Assembly (NCBI GenBank): GCA_902766185.1
Contig: CACXCQ010000113.1
Coordinates: 1-5,162, forward strand
Source of the DNA: an uncultured Eubacteriales bacterium
Lineage (GTDB): Bacteria; Bacillota; Clostridia; Peptostreptococcales; Anaerovoracaceae
DNA length: 5,162 bases
Direction: 5' to 3'
Made by a program: the position numbers and the translations under genes. Positions 1 through 5,162 of the stretch are shown one piece after another. Under the pieces are notes generated by a model, which saw nothing but the letters and a program-made list of their open reading frames with translations, searched no databases and was not told the DNA's origin. Every line of letters starts with the position of its first letter. Within the stretch, counting starts at the first letter, position 1.

Positions 1-23
1 GGTTCCACAGGGAGTACTCCGCT

Positions 24-1361
24 ATGGGCGGGGACGGAAGTCTGCCCGGCGTCTGTGACGCGCTGCTGAAGTTCGTGCAGCTTTGCGGGAACGCCGCGGA
101 GAACGGTGAAGCGGATCGTGAAGCGGGGCCAGCGGCGGAAGCTGAAGTTGAAGCGGGGCCTGAAGTGGACCCGGCGGCGTGGGATGCAGAAGCACCTGAC
201 CCGGCTGCGCGGGATACCTTCCGGCGGGTCTGCCAGATGAGCGCGGGAGAGATCCGGCGCACGATCGACGAGAACAGGCCGGCGCTGGGACTGAAGCCCC
301 GGGCAAAACTCTCCGCGGCGGCGAGAACCATCGGCGCCAGTGTAACGGACGCGACAGAAGAGGCGGTCCGGAAGGCGCCGGAACTGACGAAGGCCGCGGT
401 CCGGAAGGCGCCGGAACTGACGAAAGCGGCGGTCCAAAAGGCGCCGGAACTGACGAAGGCCGCGGTCCAGAGGGCGCCGGAGCTGACGAAGACGGCGGTC
501 CGGAAGGCGCCGGAACTGACGAAGACGGCAGTCCAAAAGGCGCCGGAACTGACGAAGACGGCAGTCCAAAAGGCGCCGGAACTGACGAAGACGGCGGTGA
601 GCCGGGGGATGACGGTGGTCAGAAACAGCCGCCATCTGATCCCGGGCGGTCTCGTGGAGACTGGTGCGAAGATCGGCGCGAAGATCAGTACGGTGACTGG
701 CGCAGTGAGCGGAGGCAGAACGGACGACGATCCGAAAAGCCGGCGATCCATGCGGATCCTGGCGGTAGCGGACGATGAGACAAGGCAGTTCTACGAAGAT
801 TACCGGGAGGGCAACCTGGATGGCTTCGACCTCATTCTGGCCTGCGGGGATCTTCCCCGGGTCTACCTGGAATTCCTGACCACCATGGCCTCCTGCCCCG
901 TCCTTTACATCCGGGGCAACCACGACGATCCGCTGTTGGAGGAACCTCCCGGCGGATGCATCTGCGTGGAGGACCGGGTCTACGTCCACGAAGGCCTGCG
1001 GATCGCGGGACTCGGCGGATCCTTCCGCTACAGCGACGGGAAGAACATGTTCACGGAGCGCCAGATGCAGAGGCGGATGCACAGGCTGCTGCCGGCCATC
1101 CGCAAAAACGGCGGGCTGGACATCCTCATGACCCACGCCCCCGCCAGAGGGCTGGGAGATTTTGAATCCATCAGCCACCGGGGCTTCGAGAGCTTTCGCT
1201 GGCTTTTGGACCGCTGGCATCCGGCCTACATGGTGCACGGACACATCCACAAGAACTACGGGGTGCGCATTCCGCAGAAGACCGAGTGGAACGGCACCAC
1301 GATCATAAACGCCTACGAGCACTGCGTGTTTGAGATTGACGGAGGATCTTATGGGAAATAA
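24..1361 (+). CDS. Metallophosphoesterase with long repeat-containing N-terminal extension
   Basis: This is a predicted metal-dependent phosphatase or phosphodiesterase of the calcineurin-like superfamily, 445 residues from the ATG at 24. The catalytic domain starts near M243. Visible motifs are a variant motif I (VADDE, D250 and E252), CGD (D276), GNHDD (N299, H300, D301), the metal-binding histidine in MTHAP (H371) and GHIH (H407, H409). These supply nearly all ligands of a two-metal centre; the substrate is unknown. Residues 1-113 are unrecognised, with an acidic Ala/Glu/Pro-rich stretch at about 29-62. Residues 114-190 are seven 11-residue repeats and 191-242 form a Gly/Ser/Arg-rich linker. 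No signal peptide or membrane segment is evident. An AGGGAG at 9-14 with a 9-base spacer supports the start at 24, but the frame is open to the window edge, so the true start may lie upstream. ATG 750 would give a 203-residue domain-only protein but lacks a good ribosome binding site. The last 11 bases overlap the next gene. Confidence 0.85.
   Translation: MGGDGSLPGVCDALLKFVQLCGNAAENGEADREAGPAAEAEVEAGPEVDPAAWDAEAPDPAARDTFRRVCQMSAGEIRRTIDENRPALGLKPRAKLSAAARTIGASVTDATEEAVRKAPELTKAAVRKAPELTKAAVQKAPELTKAAVQRAPELTKTAVRKAPELTKTAVQKAPELTKTAVQKAPELTKTAVSRGMTVVRNSRHLIPGGLVETGAKIGAKISTVTGAVSGGRTDDDPKSRRSMRILAVADDETRQFYEDYREGNLDGFDLILACGDLPRVYLEFLTTMASCPVLYIRGNHDDPLLEEPPGGCICVEDRVYVHEGLRIAGLGGSFRYSDGKNMFTERQMQRRMHRLLPAIRKNGGLDILMTHAPARGLGDFESISHRGFESFRWLLDRWHPAYMVHGHIHKNYGVRIPQKTEWNGTTIINAYEHCVFEIDGGSYGK
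363..593 (+). repeat. Seven in-frame 33-bp tandem repeats encoding an 11-residue unit
   Basis: Seven consecutive 33-base units encode the pattern A-V-(R/Q)-(K/R)-A-P-E-L-T-K-(A/T), residues 114-190 of the phosphoesterase gene product. Units 1-3 end in Ala and units 4-7 in Thr. Units 6 and 7 (528-560 and 561-593) are identical base for base, while the others differ by a few substitutions, suggesting a recent duplication on top of older ones. Each unit is net positively charged and has one Pro. An 11-residue period matches three turns of a slightly unwound amphipathic helix, as in synuclein- and LEA-type repeats, but the Pro in every unit makes a continuous helix uncertain. The unit length is a multiple of three, so copy-number changes by slippage would keep the downstream enzyme domain in frame. 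Confidence 0.97.
1341..1346 (+). promoter_or_regulatory. Ribosome binding site of the amylosucrase-like gene, inside the upstream gene
   Basis: GGAGGA lies four bases before ATG 1351, within the last codons of the phosphoesterase gene. It decides between two possible starts. The in-frame TTG at 1330 would add seven residues but has no comparable site before it, so ATG 1351 is preferred. The arrangement, with the site and start codon inside the preceding gene and an 11-base overlap, is typical of translational coupling. Confidence 0.85.
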
Positions 1362-3210
1362 AGATCATCTGAACGAATGGAAGAAAGAGCTGGAAGAGCT
1401 CTACATGGACCTTTACCATGACAGAAATGCCTGGAACTATTTCCTGCAAATGCTGGAAAGAAACCGTTCCGAGCGAAAGGAATCCCTGCGCAGGCTGGAC
1501 GAGGCCCGCGAGCAGGAAGGGGACTGGTATCAGTCTAACCAGCTTTTGGGCATGATGCTCTACGTCCAGAACTTCGGCGGGAACCTGAAGGCGGTGCAGG
1601 AGCGCCTGCCCTACCTCACGGAATGCGGCGTGAATTATCTGCACCTGATGCCGCTGCTGGACTCGCCACAGGGGAAGAGCGACGGCGGATACGCGGTGTC
1701 GGATTTTCGCAAGGTGCGTCCGAAGCTGGGCACCATGGAGGATCTGGAGGAGCTGGCCGACGCCTGTCACGAGAGGGGGATCAGCCTTTGCCTGGACTTC
1801 GTCCTGAACCATACCAGCGAAGACCACGCCTGGGCGAAGGCCGCCCGGACCGGAGACCCCATCGCCATGAGCCGGTATTTCTTCTACGACAACTGGGAGA
1901 TCCCCAATCTCTATGAACAGACGGTACCCCAGGTCTTTCCCACCACGGCGCCGGGAAACTTCACCTGGCTCGATGACATGAAGAAAGTCGTCATGACTTC
2001 CTTTTATCAGTACCAGTGGGATCTGAATTACGCCAATCCTATGGTGTTCAACGACATGACGGACAACCTGCTCTTTCTGGCTAACCGGGGCATGGATGTG
2101 ATCCGTCTGGATGCCATTCCATATATCTGGAAAGAGCTGTGGACCACCTGCCGCAATCTGCCCCAGGTGCATACCCTCATCCGGATGATGAAGCTGGCCT
2201 GCCAGATCGTCTGTCCGGGGGTGGTCCTGCTGGGCGAGGTGGTCATGGAACCCAGAGAGGTCGCCCCGTATTTCGGTACCCCGCACAGGCCGGAATGCGA
2301 CATGCTCTACAACGTTACCACCATGTGCACGACCTGGCACACCCTCGCCACCAGGGACGCTCGCCTGCTGCGGCATCAGATGGAGCAGGTCTGCAGGCTG
2401 CCGGGCAACTGCTTCTTCCAGAACTACCTGCGCTGCCACGACGACATCGGGTGGGGACTGGATTTCCCGTTCCTCGGCCAGTTCGGCATACGGGAGGTGG
2501 ATCACAAGAGATACCTCAACGACTGGTTCACCGGCAAGTGGGAAGGCAGCTGGTCCAGAGGGGAGACCTATAACGACGCCGCGGAACTGGGAGACGCCAG
2601 GCTTTGCGGGACGACGGCATCCCTGACCGGAATCGAAGCCGGCCTCGAGGAACTGGAGAGGACAGGAGATGATACGCTGCTGCGCCGGGGGATCACCTGC
2701 GATCTCATGCTCCACGCATGGATGTTCTCGCAGACCGGTATCCCCGTGATCTACAGCGGCGATGAAGTGGGCCAGCTGAACGATTACAGCTACCATCAGG
2801 ATCCCAGCCACTGGTCCGACAGCCGGTACGTACACCGGGGCAAGTTCGACTTCGATCTTGCCGGGCAAAGGCTGGAGCAGGGCACGGTGCAGCAGATCCT
2901 TTTCGACGGGCTCATGCACATGCATTTCATCCGGAGCTCCTTCGACGTCTTCCGCCCGGAAGCATCCGTCTATGTTTACTACACCGGGGACGACCGGGTA
3001 ATGGGCATTCTCAGAGAGTATGAAGGGGAGAGATTCGTGGGTCTGTTTAACTTCTCCGAAACGGCTGCGGATGTGGAGCTGCAGGGTTCCCAGTGGACCG
3101 AGCTGCTCTCCGGAACCGGGTTTGCCGCGCCGGAAGGCGAGACCAGCCTCAAGATCCACCTGGAGGGGTACGATTTCCGCTGGATGCTGGAGGGTAACGC
3201 CCCGGACTGA
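1351..3210 (+). CDS. GH13 amylosucrase-like glucosyltransferase / sucrose-acting enzyme
   Basis: This 619-residue protein belongs to glycoside hydrolase family 13 and most resembles amylosucrase (subfamily 4), which transfers glucose from sucrose to an alpha-1,4-glucan and releases fructose. It has a helical N-terminal region (about 1-60), then the (beta/alpha)8 barrel: YLHLMPLL and SDGGYAV (D111, matching the sucrose-binding Asp), DFVLNH (H154), the nucleophile D254 in IRLDA, the acid/base E296 in LLGE, and H363-D364 in CHDDIG. The spacing of these residues closely follows Neisseria polysaccharea amylosucrase. The segment from about 365 to 430, with a GTTASLTGIE-like end, matches the extra B' domain found in that subfamily. 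SRYVHR (R492, R496) and a C-terminal beta domain (about 535-619) follow. No signal peptide is seen, so it should be cytoplasmic. Sucrose hydrolase or another alpha-glucan transferase activity cannot be excluded. It is co-transcribed with the phosphoesterase and ends just before a terminator. Confidence 0.93.
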   Translation: MGNKDHLNEWKKELEELYMDLYHDRNAWNYFLQMLERNRSERKESLRRLDEAREQEGDWYQSNQLLGMMLYVQNFGGNLKAVQERLPYLTECGVNYLHLMPLLDSPQGKSDGGYAVSDFRKVRPKLGTMEDLEELADACHERGISLCLDFVLNHTSEDHAWAKAARTGDPIAMSRYFFYDNWEIPNLYEQTVPQVFPTTAPGNFTWLDDMKKVVMTSFYQYQWDLNYANPMVFNDMTDNLLFLANRGMDVIRLDAIPYIWKELWTTCRNLPQVHTLIRMMKLACQIVCPGVVLLGEVVMEPREVAPYFGTPHRPECDMLYNVTTMCTTWHTLATRDARLLRHQMEQVCRLPGNCFFQNYLRCHDDIGWGLDFPFLGQFGIREVDHKRYLNDWFTGKWEGSWSRGETYNDAAELGDARLCGTTASLTGIEAGLEELERTGDDTLLRRGITCDLMLHAWMFSQTGIPVIYSGDEVGQLNDYSYHQDPSHWSDSRYVHRGKFDFDLAGQRLEQGTVQQILFDGLMHMHFIRSSFDVFRPEASVYVYYTGDDRVMGILREYEGERFVGLFNFSETAADVELQGSQWTELLSGTGFAAPEGETSLKIHLEGYDFRWMLEGNAPD

Positions 3211-3238
3211 CGATGATGTAAATACGTTTAAAATTACT

Positions 3239-3286
3239 GCGTGGAGAGGCTGTGGATAAGTAAGTCTCTCCACGTTTGATTTTTTG
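3239..3286 (+). terminator. Rho-independent terminator of the phosphoesterase-amylosucrase operon
   Basis: The arms CGTGGAGAG (3240-3248) and CTCTCCACG (3266-3274) pair perfectly over nine bases. Three further pairs (G-T, C-G, T-A) extend the stem inward to about 12 base pairs, leaving a loop of about 11 bases at 3252-3262. A T-rich tract (TTTGATTTTTT, 3275-3285) follows directly. It starts 29 bases after the TGA of the amylosucrase-like gene and should end the operon, isolating it from the downstream carboxyltransferase gene. Confidence 0.93.
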
Positions 3287-3937
3287 CTTATTGGGCAGAC
3301 CGTCCGGTCAGCGCGATTTGCGGAATTTTAAATATCAAAGAGGAAACTGCAACTGCTCACCAGCCCGGAACGATCCACGAAGAAAATATCGAGATCTCGG
3401 CTGTTCCGGCGCATTGGGATAACGACTGTTCTTCCGGACCTGACGAAAAACGAAGGAAATGTCGAGATAACAGCTGTTCTGGAGAATTGGAATAGCGACT
3501 TTTCTTCCAGATCTGACAAAAAACAGCCTCTGTGCGAAGACCGGGTCGAGATAATGGAACGCTGGATTGGAGTAAATCTCGACTGCACCGGACTGACCAG
3601 CCTTTGCGGGTGAAAAAGTCGAGACCACCTTGATGCTAAAGCGCTGGAATCTCGACATTTCCTTCGGATGTTTATTGTCAGGAAGGTCGGAGAAGAATTT
3701 TCACCACTGACTGGACGTGGCGCCGGGTTAGCACCGATCTTCGAAGGGGAATTCATTATTTCATCTCTTTGACGAACCCGAAATAACGAATAACACATCG
3801 CAGAGTGACACATCCGGGTAGCTTTTGCGGGAGCGGACAGGGGTGTGATTTCCAAAGAAAATGGGGCCCTCGCCAAGGTTACTGATAACTCTGAAAACTC
3901 CGAAAACAGTTGAATTATGTATACACACAAAAACCCG
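3287..3937. other. Long intergenic region without a convincing gene
   Basis: No + strand reading frame of note is present. Open frames on the - strand have no recognisable domain, run across the downstream promoter and are built partly from the DNA repeats described separately, so they are not called as genes. The half at 3378-3666 holds the phased inverted-arm array. The half at 3667-3937 holds only small items: two ACACATC words (3793-3799, 3808-3814); a possible 7-bp stem between 3809-3815 and 3841-3847 with a 25-base loop; and a 9-bp tandem near-repeat (ACTCTGAAA/ACTCCGAAA, 3888-3905). I do not recognise a T-box or cobalamin riboswitch signature. The region may be a decayed gene, interspersed repeat material, or a small-RNA locus. 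Confidence 0.6.
3378..3666. repeat. Array of four 39-bp inverted-arm elements with ~73-bp period
   Basis: Four 39-base elements lie at 3388-3426, 3461-3499, 3545-3583 and 3618-3656. Left arms are ATCGAGAT, GTCGAGAT, GTCGAGAT and GTCGAGAC. Right arms are ATAACGAC, ATAGCGAC, ATCTCGAC and ATCTCGAC, so units 3 and 4 have near-perfect inverted arms and units 1 and 2 partly matching ones. Starts are 73, 84 and 73 bases apart. Units 1 and 2 also share spacer sequence: 3396-3451 and 3469-3524 match at about 44 of 56 positions. An 18-base word, CGAAGGAAATGTCGAGAT at 3451-3468, recurs with two changes at 3378-3395, diverged at 3535-3552, and exactly inverted at 3649-3666, so the whole block is also bounded by inverted copies. 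The function is unknown; candidates are protein-binding sites, RNA hairpins or a degenerate interspersed element. Confidence 0.8.
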
Positions 3938-3966
3938 TTGCAAAACAAAAAACCGTGTACTATATT
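3938..3966 (+). promoter_or_regulatory. Predicted sigma-A promoter of the carboxyltransferase gene
   Basis: A -35 box TTGCAA (3938-3943, four of six consensus bases) and a -10 box TATATT (3961-3966, five of six) are separated by exactly 17 bases in an A-rich context. Transcription would start near 3973, giving a leader of about 65 bases before ATG 4040. A small palindrome, TGTATACA (3918-3925), lies just upstream of the -35 box and could be an operator half, but it is too short to assign. Confidence 0.65.
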
Positions 3967-4025
3967 AAAGATGGTGTGTTCTCGGAACATTGAATACAGT
4001 ACATATTTATCCAAAATACTTTTAT

Positions 4026-4031
4026 AGGAGG
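4026..4031 (+). promoter_or_regulatory. Strong ribosome binding site of the carboxyltransferase gene
   Basis: A perfect AGGAGG followed by an eight-base spacer precedes ATG 4040. This fixes the start and suggests efficient translation, consistent with a central energy-metabolism enzyme. Confidence 0.92.
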
Positions 4032-4039
4032 AATCTTAC

Positions 4040-5162
4040 ATGAACAAGCTTGAAGATCTCCGCGAACGAAAGAAAAAGAATCTGCTCGGCGGCGGGGAGA
4101 AAAGAATTGAAGCACAGCATGCCAAGGGCAAGCTGACGGCGAGAGAGCGGCTGGACATCCTTTTTGATAAGGATAGTTTCGTCGAGATCGACACCTTCGT
4201 AACGCACAGATGTAAGTTCTATGGCATGGGTGAGAAGGAGCTGCCTTCGGACGGCGTCGTCACCGGATACGGACAGATCGACGGACGTCTGGTGTTCGCT
4301 TTCGCACAGGACTTTACCGTTAGCGGTGGATCTCTGGGCGAGTATCATGCAGAGAAGATCGTCAAGGTCCAGGGCATGGCGCTGAAGATGGGCGCACCCA
4401 TCATCGGCCTGCAGGACTCCGGCGGTGCCAGAGTCGAGGAGGGCGTAGCTGCGCTGTCCGGATTCGCTAAGATCTTCCATAACAATACGATTTCCTCCGG
4501 TGTCATTCCGCAGATCTCCGTGATCATGGGACCCTGCGCAGGCGGCGCGGTATACTCCCCGGCGATCACCGACTTCATCTTCATGGTGGACCAGACATCC
4601 CAGATGTTCATCACCGGCCCGGACGTCATCCGGACAGTTACCGGTGAAGAGGTCACCTCGGAGCAGCTCGGCGGAGCCCGGACACACAACACCATCAGCG
4701 GCGTAGCCCACTTCATGGGAAGCGATGACAGAGATACGCTGATGCAGGTCAGAGAGCTGCTGACCTATCTGCCGTCCAACAATAAGGAGACGGCGCCGGT
4801 TTACGCCTGCAACGATGACGTGAACCGCCTGATCCCGGAATTCAATGAGATCATTCCGGACAACCCGAACAAAGCATACGACATGTATGACATCATCAGA
4901 GGACTGGCCGACGAAGGCAAGATCTTCGACGTGATGCCCATGTATGCCAAGAACATCGTCACCTGCTTCATCCGCATGGGCGGCTCCACGGTAGGCGTCA
5001 TCGCCAACCAGCCGGCAGTGGGAGCAGGATGCCTGGACATCAACGCTTCCGATAAGGCGGCCAGATTCATCCGCCGCTGCGACGCGTTCAACATCCCGCT
5101 GCTGACCATCGAGGACGTTCCGGGATTCCTGCCGGGAACCAATCAGGAGTACGGCGGCATCA
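4040..5162 (+). CDS. mmdA: Biotin-dependent acyl-CoA carboxyltransferase, MmdA/PccB type (3' end outside window)
   Basis: The first 374 codons are present without a stop; family members are usually about 510-520 residues, so roughly a quarter is missing. The protein is a crotonase-fold carboxyltransferase that moves CO2 between an acyl-CoA, probably (methylmalonyl/)propionyl-CoA, and biotin on a partner protein. Visible features are the [16 protein letters not shown] N-terminus with [16 protein letters not shown]-like SDGVVTGYG, the [12 protein letters not shown] segment, the oxyanion-hole loop DSGGAR (126-131), [13 protein letters not shown] (163-175), MFITGPDVI, the YLPSNN hinge between N and C halves, and DVPGFLPG (359-366) of the C-terminal half. 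Methylmalonyl-CoA decarboxylase alpha subunit is most likely in an anaerobe, where it works with a membrane sodium-pumping subunit and a biotin carrier; propionyl-CoA carboxylase beta subunit is the main alternative. The neighbours that would decide lie beyond the window. It has its own promoter and is cytoplasmic. Confidence 0.93.
   Translation, partial: MNKLEDLRERKKKNLLGGGEKRIEAQHAKGKLTARERLDILFDKDSFVEIDTFVTHRCKFYGMGEKELPSDGVVTGYGQIDGRLVFAFAQDFTVSGGSLGEYHAEKIVKVQGMALKMGAPIIGLQDSGGARVEEGVAALSGFAKIFHNNTISSGVIPQISVIMGPCAGGAVYSPAITDFIFMVDQTSQMFITGPDVIRTVTGEEVTSEQLGGARTHNTISGVAHFMGSDDRDTLMQVRELLTYLPSNNKETAPVYACNDDVNRLIPEFNEIIPDNPNKAYDMYDIIRGLADEGKIFDVMPMYAKNIVTCFIRMGGSTVGVIANQPAVGAGCLDINASDKAARFIRRCDAFNIPLLTIEDVPGFLPGTNQEYGGI

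Noticed and set aside
1330..1350. TTG start at 1330 for the amylosucrase-like gene
   Set aside because: No ribosome binding site precedes it, whereas GGAGGA directly precedes ATG 1351.
1303..3273. Very long - strand open frame (656 codons) opposite the amylosucrase-like gene
   Set aside because: It is an antisense shadow of a GC-rich coding sequence. The + strand frame carries the full GH13 motif set and a proper ribosome binding site.
3298..3309. Small palindrome GACCG-TC-CGGTC after the terminator
   Set aside because: It is too short to distinguish from chance and has no T-tract or associated feature.
3388..3656. CRISPR array
   Set aside because: The 39-base units share only their end arms, their interiors diverge, spacers 1 and 2 are themselves similar, and no cas gene is visible.
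3809..3847. Possible riboswitch or T-box hairpin
   Set aside because: The stem is only seven pairs with one wobble and a 25-base loop, it lies upstream of the predicted transcription start, and no conserved riboswitch or T-box sequence is seen.
3328..4014. Long - strand open frame of 228 codons, with a second overlapping one at 3335-3658
   Set aside because: It has no recognisable domain or convincing ribosome binding site, and it runs through the promoter of the carboxyltransferase gene. Its repetitive peptide comes from DNA repeats whose 73-base period changes frame. It is more likely chance openness of repeat DNA.
4022..5142. - strand open frames opposite the carboxyltransferase gene
   Set aside because: They are shadows of a clear, uninterrupted + strand carboxyltransferase frame that runs off the window edge.

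Overview
The window looks like chromosome of an anaerobic, moderately GC-rich Bacillota (Clostridia-type) bacterium. This is inferred from the strong AGGAGG-type ribosome binding sites, a clostridial-style metallophosphoesterase, a typical intrinsic terminator, and a biotin-dependent carboxyltransferase of the MmdA/PccB type used by propionate- or amino-acid-fermenting anaerobes. The species cannot be fixed from the sequence. All three genes are on the + strand.

Region 1 (1-3210) is a two-gene operon. The first gene (24-1361) encodes a composite protein. Its N-terminal half is an unrecognised, low-complexity region containing seven tandem 11-residue repeats. Its C-terminal half is a complete calcineurin-like metallophosphoesterase domain. 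Its last 11 bases overlap the start of the second gene (1351-3210), a GH13 enzyme with the full amylosucrase-like (GH13 subfamily 4) signature and all catalytic residues. The overlap implies translational coupling, so a phosphoesterase of unknown substrate is made together with a sucrose/alpha-glucan enzyme. A strong hairpin-plus-T-tract terminator (3239-3286) ends the operon.

Region 2 (3211-4039) is an 829-base stretch, visibly poorer in GC than the genes, with no convincing gene. Its first half holds the most unusual structure in the window: four related 39-base elements that begin with a GTCGAGAT-like arm and end with an ATCTCGAC-like arm. Their starts are 73, 84 and 73 bases apart, close to whole numbers of DNA helical turns. 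The 73-base spacing shifts reading frame, so conservation is at DNA or RNA level rather than protein level. The second half is mostly unassigned and ends in a sigma-A type promoter (3938-3966).

Region 3 (4040-5162, running off the window) is the first 374 codons of a biotin-dependent acyl-CoA carboxyltransferase, most likely the alpha subunit of methylmalonyl-CoA decarboxylase or the beta subunit of propionyl-CoA carboxylase. It has its own promoter and ribosome binding site and is a separate transcription unit from the operon upstream.

No complete new defence, mobile or biosynthetic system is visible. The two features best worth following up are the phased repeat array in the intergenic region and the repeat-bearing N-terminal extension of the phosphoesterase.
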